Origin: an uncultured Bacteroidales bacterium
GTDB taxonomy: Bacteria; Bacteroidota; Bacteroidia; Bacteroidales; Muribaculaceae
NCBI GenBank assembly: GCA_902779125.1
Contig: CACZAC010000021.1
Location: forward strand, 1 to 64,000
Direction: 5' to 3'
Length of the DNA stretch: 64,000 nucleotides
Shown: in pieces, positions 8,997-17,325 of the stretch
Numbering within the stretch: the stretch's first letter is position 1
Layout of the letters: every line of letters begins with the position of its first letter
The notes under the pieces: model-generated
Told to the model about the DNA's origin: nothing
Databases searched by the model: none
What the model saw: only the letters and a program-made list of their open reading frames with translations
Translations under genes and position numbers: made by a program

Positions 8997-11861
8997 TTAC
9001 CCGCCCGCCCCGTTGCGCACCTGCGACGGCGTCATGTTATAGTGCTGGCGGAACACCCTCGAGAAATACGCCACATCCGTGAAGCCGCACTGCTCCGCAA
9101 CGGCACCAATCAGCGTGTCAGGCTGCTGTTCCAGCAGGCGTTTAGCCTTCTCCATGCGCAGGCTAATCACATAGGCGGCAACATTCTTCCCCGACACCTC
9201 CTGCACTTTGCGTTTCATCTGTCCCTCGCCCATCTTCAGCTCTCGCGCCACCTTGTCGAGGTCAACCCTCGCCACGCCGGGAGCAATCTGGGCCAGCACC
9301 AGTTCATCAAAGCGCTCGAGGAAATCCGCGTCGGCAACATCATCGCTCACAGCCGCCCGCTCATCGCGCAACTCACTTAAACGATTACTATAGACTTCAC
9401 GCAGCATCTCCCTGCTCCTTAACAACTTGACAACCCACGCCATCAACTCTTCCGAGACAAACGGCTTCACCATATACACATCAGCGCCTGCCTCGATGCC
9501 GCGAATGCGGTCCTGGCTGCTGTTGCGGGCGCTCAGCATGATGATTGGGATGTGGCACAGGTGACGCGAGGCGCGCACCCGGCGGCACAACTCACAACCG
9601 TCCATGACAGGCATCTTGACGTCGGTGACGATAAGGTCAGGCCTCAGCAGGTTGGCCTTCGACAGGCCCTGCTCGCCATCATCGGCATAGTGTATCTCAT
9701 AGCCCTCACCCAGCGACGACCCCACCAGGCGAGCCACATCACTGTGGTCCTCGATAATCAGCACCTTGGGCAGGCCACAGCGGCGGTCCACTTCTTTTTC
9801 CTCCTCGGGTTGGCGATTATGGCGTTGCATCAGCGAACGCACGGGCTCCACAGCGAGCTCGAGACGCTTTTTCACACCCGGCACATACCGACGCGGCAAC
9901 TTCACGGTAAACACCGAACCGTTGTCAACCTCGCTTTCCACCGTCACACTCCCGCCCAGCGCCATCGCCATGTCACGAGCCACCGTCAGACCGATGCCCA
10001 CGCCCTCAACCAATCGCTCGGCGGTTGCGCCACGGTAGAACGGGTCAAACACATGCGACAGGTCTGCTTTGCTGATGCCCATTCCGTCGTCGGCAACACG
10101 GATGACAAATTCATCCCCTTCAAACTGTGACGAAACGGTAATCTTGCCGAACTCTCGCCCATAACAGATGGCATTCTCCAGCAGGCTGCCCACGATGGTA
10201 TTGAAATACTTGGGCACAACGTCCATGACCACCTCTTTCTCACACGGGGCATAGCTCAGCTCGATGTGCCTTTCCACGCAGTTATCGCGGTAGCTCTCCA
10301 CCAGCATACGCAGCAGCGCCACGGCATCGCCGTTCTGCCAGTCGGGTCCCTTGATAGCGCTGCGCACGCCACCCACCTCGAGAATACGGTCCACCAGCAG
10401 CAACAGATGGTTGCCCTGACGCTCAATAATCTCCACGTTATCAAGCTTCTCTGCGGTTTGGCTGTCGCCGATGATGCCGTCGATAGCACTCATGATGGCT
10501 GTCAACGGTGTACGCAGCTGATGAACAACATTGGTGAAAAACAGCGAACGCGTCTCCTCAATCTGGCGCATCACACGCTGAGTCCGGGAACGGACACGCA
10601 TCGCATACACCAACAGACCGATGACGCCGCCAGCCATAATCAGCAGCAACGCAATCATCAGTGCCATCAGGTTCCTCATGTGCTTCAACCGGGTGTTGTC
10701 CTTACTCAGGCTATCCATCTCACCCATCACACGCGTGCGCTCATAGTCCACATTCTGAGCCCTCAGCTCATCGCTCTTCTTCGGGCCATAAACACTGTCC
10801 TGCAGCTCAACGGCGCGCACATAATGCCGCAACGCCGACTGAGCGTCACCCTCCACCAGCGCCAAGTCGTGGTGAATCATGTGGGCCATCGACCGGTGGG
10901 CCACGCTACCACATTTCTCAGCCACAGCATCAGCCTCCATCAGATACGCCTTGGCCTCTCCGCGCTCATCCAGCTTCACGTCCACACGGGCCAGCGCCAG
11001 ACACGCGTCCAGCCAGTGCCAACGGTCATCCACCTCTTTCAGGATGTCATAGGCCTGCTTGTATTCATCCTCGGCATGTGAGAATCGCCGTTCTAGCTCA
11101 TGCAGCTCACCATAATGCAGATGGCACAACCCGATACCCAACTGACTGTTAGACATCTTGTTATATTCCATCGACTTGCGATAGTAAATCCACGCCGAGT
11201 CAATTTCGCCCATGGCCTGCTTTATCACCCCCAGGTTGGCATAGTTGATGGCAATACCCACATGGCGGTTCAGTTTGAGCTCACCCGACAAAGCCTCGCG
11301 CAGCACACTGTCAGCAACAGGATAGTTACACAATTCCAGCTCGATGTTGCCAATGCCATTCAACGCACGCACACGACCCGAAATCGCCTCCTTGCTCTCA
11401 CGGTCGCTATACTGGTCACACAGTTTCAACGCTTTATAATGGATATCATTGGCGCGCGCCAGGTCCAGCAACCGCCTGTAGTCAGTGCCCATATCATTAA
11501 GCGCAGTCACCATCTCGAGGGTATCCTCGGCAGCAGTAGCCAGTTCCAGACTCTGATTATGGTACCTGATAGCCTCATCAAACAGCGAACGGTCTCTAAG
11601 CCGCTTGCCACAGTACTTGCACGCCAGCATCTCGCCCATCACGTCTCCCGACTCATGATAGCCGCTCACCATCCCACGCAGGCTGTCAACATCGCTGACA
11701 CCTCTCAGCAGGCTGTCCAGTTCCGCATACCGCGCATCATCCCCGTGCAGGACAGCATTATGCCTGTCACACGACACACACGACACCATCACCGCAGCCA
11801 CAGCCAGAGCCACCAGCCACAGCGTCCCACTCCAGTCACTATTTCCATCCAAGCACCTCAA
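8997..11861 (-). CDS. Hybrid sensor histidine kinase / response regulator / AraC-type regulator with TPR sensor
   Basis: A one-protein two-component system. After an N-terminal hydrophobic segment ending in a possible lipobox-like VSCVSC come TPR-like helical repeats (about residues 60-360), a transmembrane helix (about 398-420, MALMIALLLIMAGGVIGLLV), HisKA with the phospho-acceptor in FFTNVVHQLRTPLTAIMS, HATPase (RVADDGMGIS, EGVGIGLTVARD), a receiver domain (DLIVTDVKMPVMDG) and a C-terminal AraC HTH (KRLLEQQPDTLIGAVAEQCG...MTPSQVR). Start is uncertain: the frame is open to 11975, but the promoter -7 box at 11895-11902 lies inside that extension, so I chose a TTG at 11861 (TTG at 11852 is also possible). 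Unlike classic Bacteroides HTCS proteins it lacks the beta-propeller sensor. Target genes unknown. Confidence 0.85.
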   Translation of the reverse strand: MRCLDGNSDWSGTLWLVALAVAAVMVSCVSCDRHNAVLHGDDARYAELDSLLRGVSDVDSLRGMVSGYHESGDVMGEMLACKYCGKRLRDRSLFDEAIRYHNQSLELATAAEDTLEMVTALNDMGTDYRRLLDLARANDIHYKALKLCDQYSDRESKEAISGRVRALNGIGNIELELCNYPVADSVLREALSGELKLNRHVGIAINYANLGVIKQAMGEIDSAWIYYRKSMEYNKMSNSQLGIGLCHLHYGELHELERRFSHAEDEYKQAYDILKEVDDRWHWLDACLALARVDVKLDERGEAKAYLMEADAVAEKCGSVAHRSMAHMIHHDLALVEGDAQSALRHYVRAVELQDSVYGPKKSDELRAQNVDYERTRVMGEMDSLSKDNTRLKHMRNLMALMIALLLIMAGGVIGLLVYAMRVRSRTQRVMRQIEETRSLFFTNVVHQLRTPLTAIMSAIDGIIGDSQTAEKLDNVEIIERQGNHLLLLVDRILEVGGVRSAIKGPDWQNGDAVALLRMLVESYRDNCVERHIELSYAPCEKEVVMDVVPKYFNTIVGSLLENAICYGREFGKITVSSQFEGDEFVIRVADDGMGISKADLSHVFDPFYRGATAERLVEGVGIGLTVARDMAMALGGSVTVESEVDNGSVFTVKLPRRYVPGVKKRLELAVEPVRSLMQRHNRQPEEEKEVDRRCGLPKVLIIEDHSDVARLVGSSLGEGYEIHYADDGEQGLSKANLLRPDLIVTDVKMPVMDGCELCRRVRASRHLCHIPIIMLSARNSSQDRIRGIEAGADVYMVKPFVSEELMAWVVKLLRSREMLREVYSNRLSELRDERAAVSDDVADADFLERFDELVLAQIAPGVARVDLDKVARELKMGEGQMKRKVQEVSGKNVAAYVISLRMEKAKRLLEQQPDTLIGAVAEQCGFTDVAYFSRVFRQHYNMTPSQVRNGAGG

Positions 11862-11894
11862 AGAAACGCAAGCATTAAAAACCTTTCCAACTCG

Positions 11895-11926
11895 CAAAAA
11901 TACAAAATAAACCCCACCCCTCCAAG
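11895..11926 (-). promoter_or_regulatory. sigma-ABfr-type promoter of the hybrid kinase
   Basis: On the minus strand: CTTG (11926-11923), 20 nt, TATTTTTG (11902-11895). It decides against start codons upstream of about 11885. Confidence 0.6.
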
Positions 11927-11984
11927 CCCCACCCCCATTTTTCCCCAAAAAAAAGAAAAAAAACCAAAAAACCACCCCATCCCG

Positions 11985-12300
11985 TCGGCAGCAGCAAGGT
12001 ACCCCCCGCGTCAGGGTCGACTATGCCGCGGCTCCCGCCGCGGCCCCTCCAGCCGCTTCGCCCGTCAGCGCCACCCCCGTCCCGTCGGCGCCCGCTCCAC
12101 CCCCGTCATCCCAGCAGCCCCTCCCCGCAGCCCGGTCCACCATGCCGCGGCTCTGCCGCGGCCCCTCCAGCAGCTTCACCCCTCAGCCCCACCCCCATCC
12201 CGTCGGCGCCCGCTCCTCCCCCGTCACCCCAGCCGCCCGCCTCCCGCGGCAGGGTCCCGCGGCAGGGTCGACTATGCCGCGGCTCCCGCCGCGGCCCAAA
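11985..12300. repeat. GC palindrome array (three copies)
   Basis: Copies at 12023-12045 (loop TCCC), 12142-12163 (loop TCT) and 12274-12296 (loop TCCC), in a strongly C-rich plus strand. GGGTCGACT leaders precede the first and third. The whole stretch 11862-12367 has no convincing gene; long open frames through it only spell repeat-derived peptides. Confidence 0.9.
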
Positions 12301-12351
12301 GAAAAAAAGAAAAAATTTCCCTCCCAGCCCCTCAGTATCAATAATAATGAT

Positions 12352-12359
12352 TATCTTTG
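12352..12359 (+). promoter_or_regulatory. -7 box 8 nt before the DUF4199 start codon
   Basis: TATCTTTG ends at 12359 and the ATG is at 12368, so the transcript would have almost no leader. No good TTTG -33 element at the right distance. Confidence 0.5.
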
Positions 12360-12367
12360 CAGTTTGT

Positions 12368-12907
12368 ATGACAGAACACAAGAGAAGCATCTACCAGTGT
12401 GCCAGCCAATGGGGGCTCCCCTTTGGCCTGTACTTGTCGTGTACCGCAGTAGCATCGATTTTCGCCGACTACTTCCTGCCGCTCAACATCCTCTTCTTAC
12501 TGATGGCCCTCGCGCTCCCTCTCCCCACCTACTATTTCCAGCGACGCAAGTTCATCGAGGACGACGGGTTCACCGAGTATGCCGCACTCTGGATGATGGG
12601 AATCCTGCTGTACATCCTCGGCATGGTCATTGCCAGCTTCGTCGCCTACCTCATTCTCCACTTCTGCCGGCCCGACTTCCTCTACGTGCAGGCCCAAAGC
12701 GTCATCAAAGCCTACAGCCAGATGCCCGAGATGAAAGACAGCGAGATGCTCAGTATTCTTCAAAAGATGGTTGACGACAAGCTCATGCCATCCATCATCG
12801 ACATGGTCTTCAGCATGTTCTGGTTCGTCTCCTTCTCCGGTTCTCTAATCAGCGCCATGACGGCCCTCGTCGCCCAGCGCCCAATCAAGAAACATCTCAA
12901 ACATTAA
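12368..12907 (+). CDS. DUF4199-type membrane protein
   Basis: 179 residues with four predicted transmembrane segments (about 17-36, 38-56, 73-97 and 142-168). Length, topology and position directly before a family 2 glycosyltransferase match the DUF4199 family of Bacteroidetes inner-membrane proteins, whose function is unknown. The ATG at 12368 is supported by the TATCTTTG box just upstream; an in-frame extension to 12023 runs through GC repeats and was rejected. The glycosyltransferase starts 24 nt after the stop, so co-transcription is likely. Confidence 0.8.
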   Translation: MTEHKRSIYQCASQWGLPFGLYLSCTAVASIFADYFLPLNILFLLMALALPLPTYYFQRRKFIEDDGFTEYAALWMMGILLYILGMVIASFVAYLILHFCRPDFLYVQAQSVIKAYSQMPEMKDSEMLSILQKMVDDKLMPSIIDMVFSMFWFVSFSGSLISAMTALVAQRPIKKHLKH

Positions 12908-12931
12908 TACGATATACCTCTTTTTGACAAT

Positions 12932-13987
12932 ATGGACATTTCAGTAGTAGTACCTCTTTACAACGAAGCCGAATCTCTTCCCGAACTCGCCGAGTGGATC
13001 GAGCGTGTCATGGACGAGAACCACTTCTCCTACGAGGTCCTCTTCATCAACGACGGCAGCACCGACGACTCTTGGAACGTCATCAAGCAGCTCAACGCCA
13101 GGAACCCCAGGCTCAAAGGCGTCAGCTTCAGGCGCAACTACGGCAAGTCACCAGCGCTCAACACGGGATTTGAACGCGCACAGGGCGACGTCATCATCAC
13201 CATGGACGCCGACCTCCAGGACAGCCCCGACGAGATTCCCGAGCTCTACAAGATGATAACCCGGGACGGTTACGACCTGGTCAGCGGATGGAAGAAAAAA
13301 CGCTATGACCCCCTCAGCAAGACCATCCCCACCAAGCTCTTCAACGCAACAGCTAGGCGCGTCAGCGGCATCCACAACCTCCACGATTTCAACTGCGGAC
13401 TCAAGGCCTATCGCCGCGAGGTCGTCAAGCACATCGAGGTCTACGGCGACATGCACCGCTATGTGCCCTATCTGGCCAAGAACGCCGGCTTCAACCGCAT
13501 CGGCGAGAAGGAAGTCAAGCACCGCGCTCGCAAGTACGGCACCACCAAGTTCGGACTCGACCGCTTCGTCAACGGCTACCTCGACCTCCTCACCCTCTGG
13601 TTCCAGGCCAAGTTCGGCGTCAAGCCGATGCACTTCTTCGGACTCTTGGGCAGCCTCATGTTCTTCATCGGTTTCATCGCCGTCGTCATGGTAGGCGGAC
13701 TCAAGCTCTACAACATGTACCACGGCAACAACTACAGGCTCGTCACCGACTCGCCCTACTTCTACCTCGCGCTCACCTCGATGCTCCTGGGTACACAGTT
13801 GTTCCTTGCCGGCTTCCTTGGCGAACTCATCATCCGCCACAGCAACGACCGCAACCACTACGAAATCGGCGATGAGACACCTAACGTCAACCAGGAGGCG
13901 CTTCCCGCACGTCAGCGTGTCAACGAGTTGCCTTCCCAATCAAACGTCCCCATCGCTAAACAACCCCTCGGCGACAGCAACGAATGA
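12932..13987 (+). CDS. Family 2 glycosyltransferase, polyprenyl-phosphate sugar type
   Basis: 351 residues. A GT-A domain begins at once (MDISVVVPLYNEAESLPELA), with the nucleotide-binding DGSTDDSW (41-48) and the metal-binding DAD at 92-94 in MDADLQDSPDEIP. Two transmembrane helices at about 234-260 and 283-306 follow, the layout of ArnC/GtrB/dolichyl-phosphate-mannose-synthase-like enzymes that load a sugar onto a lipid carrier at the inner membrane. Sugar and acceptor are not visible. The stop overlaps the start of the next gene by 4 nt (13984-13987), so it is in an operon with the following lipoprotein. Confidence 0.88.
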   Translation: MDISVVVPLYNEAESLPELAEWIERVMDENHFSYEVLFINDGSTDDSWNVIKQLNARNPRLKGVSFRRNYGKSPALNTGFERAQGDVIITMDADLQDSPDEIPELYKMITRDGYDLVSGWKKKRYDPLSKTIPTKLFNATARRVSGIHNLHDFNCGLKAYRREVVKHIEVYGDMHRYVPYLAKNAGFNRIGEKEVKHRARKYGTTKFGLDRFVNGYLDLLTLWFQAKFGVKPMHFFGLLGSLMFFIGFIAVVMVGGLKLYNMYHGNNYRLVTDSPYFYLALTSMLLGTQLFLAGFLGELIIRHSNDRNHYEIGDETPNVNQEALPARQRVNELPSQSNVPIAKQPLGDSNE

Positions 13988-14475
13988 ACCGCCTGCTACG
14001 ACAATCTGCACTCCCCGTGATGCTCGCCGCCTGCCTTCTGCTGGCGGCGTGCAACGACGACAGTTGCTACGACAACGGCAGCAGCCTCCCCCTGGCATCA
14101 CTTTACATGGGAAAAACACAGCAGGTCATCCCGCAACTCACCGTCAAGGGCATCGGCGCACCGGGCGACAGCCTGCTTGCCGACGCAACCACCGTCAGCG
14201 AAATCTATCTGCCTCTCAGGGCAAGTGTCAATACGACCAGTTTCGCATTCTCACACCCACTGAACGACGAAATCGTCGTGAGCGACACGCTCACCATCGG
14301 CTACCAGCCCATCGCCTTCTTCCACTCCAAGGAATGCGGCGCGATGTACAACTTCAACATCGAGAGCATTGACTACACCCAACACGGCATCGACTCGGTA
14401 GTAGTCGTCACCCCCCTTGTCACCAATGCCCTCGTCCCTTCCTTGCGCATCTATTTCACCGACTTCAACCTATGA
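13984..14475 (+). CDS. DUF6452-type lipoprotein
   Basis: 163 residues with a lipoprotein signal peptide (MLAACLLLAACNDDSC, lipobox LLAAC). The mature part is beta-rich and ends LRIYFTDFNL. Length, lipobox and position directly before a DUF6048-type protein match the DUF6452 pair of Bacteroidales; assignment is from memory of that gene order. It overlaps the glycosyltransferase by 4 nt and the next gene by 4 nt (14472-14475), indicating translational coupling. Function unknown; probably an envelope protein. Confidence 0.7.
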   Translation: MNRLLRQSALPVMLAACLLLAACNDDSCYDNGSSLPLASLYMGKTQQVIPQLTVKGIGAPGDSLLADATTVSEIYLPLRASVNTTSFAFSHPLNDEIVVSDTLTIGYQPIAFFHSKECGAMYNFNIESIDYTQHGIDSVVVVTPLVTNALVPSLRIYFTDFNL

Positions 14476-15344
14476 CACGACACGATTCACATAGCAGCGC
14501 CAACGTCCTCCTGGCAAGGATGGGCTGGCTGTTGTCACTGGCACTGTTCGTCGTCATCAGCGCTGGAGCACAGGAACCGGACAAGCGGCACGTCACACCC
14601 GTCAAACCCGAGACCAACCGTGTCCAGCCGCCACCCAAAGGAACCGACGAGAAAATCATCCAGCAATACGTCAGCGGCGACAGCGCAGCCGCTATCGCCG
14701 AGGCTCGCAAAGACTCACTCCGACGTGTCTACAAGCGCTACCCGCTCATCACCGACATGTCCTTCGGCATCAACATCGTCGACCCAATCTTCATGGCGCT
14801 CGGCCAGACCTACGCCAGCACCGACGTCAGCGCGACACTCAATATGTGGAACCGCCTGCAGCCCACCGTCGAACTCGGAATCGGATGGGCTAAGTCATCC
14901 CCCGACGACATGAACTTCACCTATCGGGCCAAGCCTTCCCCCTACTTCAAGGTGGGCGTCAACTACAACCTCATGTTCAAGAACAGCCCTGATTACCAGG
15001 CTCTTATAGGACTAAGACTCGGCTACAGCACCTTCCGCTACGACATCAACGACATCCACTATGCCAACTCCTACTGGCAGGAAGGACTCTTCACCGACAT
15101 CAACGGCGAACGCTCCCATGCCCTTTGGGGCGAAGCCGGCGTCGGACTCAAGGTACGGCTCTGGAAAAGCCTGTCCATGGGATGGATGCTACGTTATCAC
15201 GGCATTTTCAACTACGGCAAGAACCAGCACTCAAGACCTTGGTTCATACCCGGTTACGGGCCACGCAAGAGTTCCCTGGGACTCTCCTTAGGCTTCTACT
15301 ACACCATTCCCTGGCACAGCAACAATACAGTCACCCCACAATAG
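14472..15344 (+). CDS. DUF6048-type outer-membrane beta-barrel protein
   Basis: 290 residues. The N-terminal hydrophobic stretch LLSLALFVVISAGAQ is a signal peptide following a short basic segment. The second half is beta-strand-rich with aromatic girdle residues (YFKVGVNYNLMFKNSPDYQA, LIGLRLGYSTFRYDI) and ends in alternating strands (SSLGLSLGFYYTIPW), consistent with an outer-membrane barrel. I link it to DUF6048 because of the adjacent DUF6452-like lipoprotein. The two overlap by 4 nt and may act together at the outer membrane. Confidence 0.68.
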   Translation: MTRHDSHSSANVLLARMGWLLSLALFVVISAGAQEPDKRHVTPVKPETNRVQPPPKGTDEKIIQQYVSGDSAAAIAEARKDSLRRVYKRYPLITDMSFGINIVDPIFMALGQTYASTDVSATLNMWNRLQPTVELGIGWAKSSPDDMNFTYRAKPSPYFKVGVNYNLMFKNSPDYQALIGLRLGYSTFRYDINDIHYANSYWQEGLFTDINGERSHALWGEAGVGLKVRLWKSLSMGWMLRYHGIFNYGKNQHSRPWFIPGYGPRKSSLGLSLGFYYTIPWHSNNTVTPQ

Positions 15345-15346
15345 TC

Positions 15347-15493
15347 ATGAATAAAAAGAGGACCCCATTCAGCATCAACCGTCCCACAGGACGCATTCCC
15401 AAGCTCACGCCCCCAGCCCAGCCAGGCTGGTACAAGCACTTCCGCCAGCTAGCATCCCTAGCCAACAAATCCCTCCACCTCAAGCACAAGTAA
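15347..15493 (+). CDS. Small basic hypothetical protein
   Basis: A possible 48-residue protein beginning MNKKRTPFSINRPTGRIPKL and ending KSLHLKHK, starting 2 nt after the stop of the previous gene. It is rich in Lys/Arg with no membrane segment or known motif. Its place at the end of a tightly packed operon favours a real gene, but its base composition is like the C-rich spacer after it. No function assigned. Confidence 0.35.
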   Translation: MNKKRTPFSINRPTGRIPKLTPPAQPGWYKHFRQLASLANKSLHLKHK

Positions 15494-15740
15494 CCCCTCC
15501 CCACTCCTCCCATCCGCCCGCCCCTCCCGCAACCCGCCCCCTTCCGCCGCTCTCCCCGCAGCCCGCCCCCCGCGACAGGGTCGACTATGCCGCGGCTCCC
15601 GCCGCGGCCCCTCCACCAGCCCGCTCCCGTGGCCAGCGACCACCGCAGCCCGGTCCACCAGGATCACTCCCGCAGCCCGCCCCGCGACAGGGTCGACCAT
15701 GCCGCGGCTCCCGCCGCGGCCTCAAGAAAAAAATCACCGA
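15494..15740. repeat. GC palindrome array (two copies)
   Basis: Copies at 15587-15609 and 15699-15721, each preceded by CGCGACAGGGTCGAC. The spacers are C-rich on the plus strand. No gene seen from 15494 to 15967; the remaining part is the promoter and leader of the next gene. Confidence 0.9.
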
Positions 15741-15754
15741 TTTTTCAAAAAAAT

Positions 15755-15785
15755 TTTGTCAGTTCAAAAAAAGTTAGTAATATTG
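15755..15785 (+). promoter_or_regulatory. Promoter of the 15968 gene with a long leader
   Basis: TTTG at 15755-15758, 19 nt, TAATATTG at 15778-15785 (one mismatch to TAnnTTTG). Transcription would start near 15792, giving a leader of about 175 nt. Confidence 0.5.
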
Positions 15786-15967
15786 TAGTCTGAAAAGCGG
15801 GTAGTATTACGCCACGAGCGCATACTGCACTCATTTTCAATTTACTACAAGCAAAGCTCCTGTCTTGTCGGGATTTACTATGGGCACTACTGGAGTCTAT
15901 TGTTTTTGAACAAAAAAACTAAAAAATATTAATTAACATTATTACTAACATTTTAACTCATTTAATT

Positions 15968-16945
15968 ATGAAGATTAAAAATTTACTTCTTTTTGCTGCA
16001 GCAGCATCGATCAGCGCATCTGCTTTTGCCGACGACCTCGCTACTGGCGAATTGGCATGGTTGGTAAACGGTGATCCTGCTACCGTAGGTCAGACCACCA
16101 ACGACCACATCTTTGCCCGTAACACCTACACCGATATGGGCGAGGCTAAGGAGTATGACAACACCCTTACCTTCAAGGGCGGTACTCCCCAACTCGTTTG
16201 GTTCTACCTCGATGACGACCAGATTTACAACACCGATTGGGTTCAGGCTCTTCCCAAGTCAGCTTACAACGCAGCTGGTGACCTCTACAACGAGATTACT
16301 TATTCTTCGTTCCAGTTCACTATCTACTGCCCCCAGTCCATCGCTCTCGTAAAGACCGAGAACGAGGATGGTGACGAGATCAGCTTCGAGGGTGGTCCCC
16401 GTCTCCCGCTCAGCAACATCGTGTTCAGCTGGGGTAAGCAGAGCTTTACCAAGGTTATCGACGGCGTTACCTACGACGTTTACACTGTAGTTCAATCCAA
16501 CACTGGTGAATATTGCACCCACTTCTCCTCCAAGAACGGTAACCTCTACAAGAAGAATGGTGCCCTCAAGAAGGACGACGGTGCCCTCGTTGGTCTCTAC
16601 TTCCAGAACAACAACCAGGATATCGCCGAGAGCCATCTCCCCGACATGATTCTGGCTAACCAGGAGTTCGGTGTAACCGAGTGCAACACCCTTGACGACG
16701 TTAACAAGCAGCGCTTCATCTATGGTGAAGGTGGTAACGGTGAAACCCAGCGTTTCCAGTACTACAACCGCATCTCCCTCTTCGGCAGCACCGATGTTGT
16801 CGAGAACCTGGGTGAGAAGACCATCAGCAGCGTTAAGTATTTCAATATCGCCGGTATGCAGAGCGATGCTCCCTTCGAGGGCATCAACATCAAGGTGACC
16901 ACCTACAACGATGGTACCACCACCACCTGCAAGGTGATGAAATAA
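15968..16945 (+). CDS. Secreted protein with conserved C-terminal sorting-type tail
   Basis: 325 residues of unknown function. Signal peptide: MKIKNLLLFAAAASISASAF, cleaved near ADD. The mature protein is acidic and aromatic-rich. Its end (SSVKYFNIAGMQSDAPFEG, then INIKVTTYNDGTTTTCKVMK) is the same tail type as in the 4469-6346 and 39275-40498 proteins, where it probably directs export or surface display. Its body is not similar to those two. Codon use resembles the 4469 gene (GCT, GGT, AAC), suggesting strong expression. It is a single-gene unit between its own promoter and terminator. Confidence 0.75.
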   Translation: MKIKNLLLFAAAASISASAFADDLATGELAWLVNGDPATVGQTTNDHIFARNTYTDMGEAKEYDNTLTFKGGTPQLVWFYLDDDQIYNTDWVQALPKSAYNAAGDLYNEITYSSFQFTIYCPQSIALVKTENEDGDEISFEGGPRLPLSNIVFSWGKQSFTKVIDGVTYDVYTVVQSNTGEYCTHFSSKNGNLYKKNGALKKDDGALVGLYFQNNNQDIAESHLPDMILANQEFGVTECNTLDDVNKQRFIYGEGGNGETQRFQYYNRISLFGSTDVVENLGEKTISSVKYFNIAGMQSDAPFEGINIKVTTYNDGTTTTCKVMK

Positions 16946-16974
16946 GTTACTGCTTTAAACTTATACATCAACAA

Positions 16975-17006
16975 AAAACCGCAAGCAATACTGCTTGCGG
17001 TTTTTT
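16975..17006 (+). terminator. Rho-independent terminator after the 15968 gene
   Basis: CCGCAAGCA (16979-16987), loop ATAC, TGCTTGCGG (16992-17000), then TTTTTT. The A-run before the stem makes it usable in both directions. Confidence 0.9.
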
Positions 17007-17029
17007 ATTTACCCCTATCAATCCCACCA

Positions 17030-17325
17030 TCCCTCCCCGTTTCCCCAGGAGCACTCCCGCCAGCCCACCACCGCGGCAGGGTCTATCTATGCCGCGGCTC
17101 CCGCCGCGGCCCCTCCACCTGCCCCGTCCCATGGCCGGCTCCCACCGCCACCCGGTCCACCAGGATCACTCCCGCCTGCCCTCCCCGCGACAGGGTCGAC
17201 TATGCCGCGGCTCCCGCCGCGGCCCCTCCAGCAGCCCGGTCCCGTGACCAGCTCCCACCGCCACCCGGTCCCCCCATGCCGCGGCGGAGCCGCGGCCCCA
17301 ACTATTAACTATTAACTAAAAAACA
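17030..17325. repeat. GC palindrome array (three copies) and AACTATT repeats
   Basis: Copies at 17089-17111, 17202-17224 and 17276-17296 (loop GGA in the last). It ends in AACTATTAACTATTAACT (17302-17319), which overlaps the last codons of the terminase gene on the other strand. Confidence 0.9.

Noticed and set aside
8326-9082. Overlapping plus frames rich in Arg/Pro/His
   Set aside because: They read through yraN in another frame and through GC palindromes; the peptides only repeat AAAPAAAP/PRQG-type strings.
8736-12296. Integron attC sites
   Set aside because: The palindromes are too uniform and lack the asymmetric core sites; no integrase or cassette genes.
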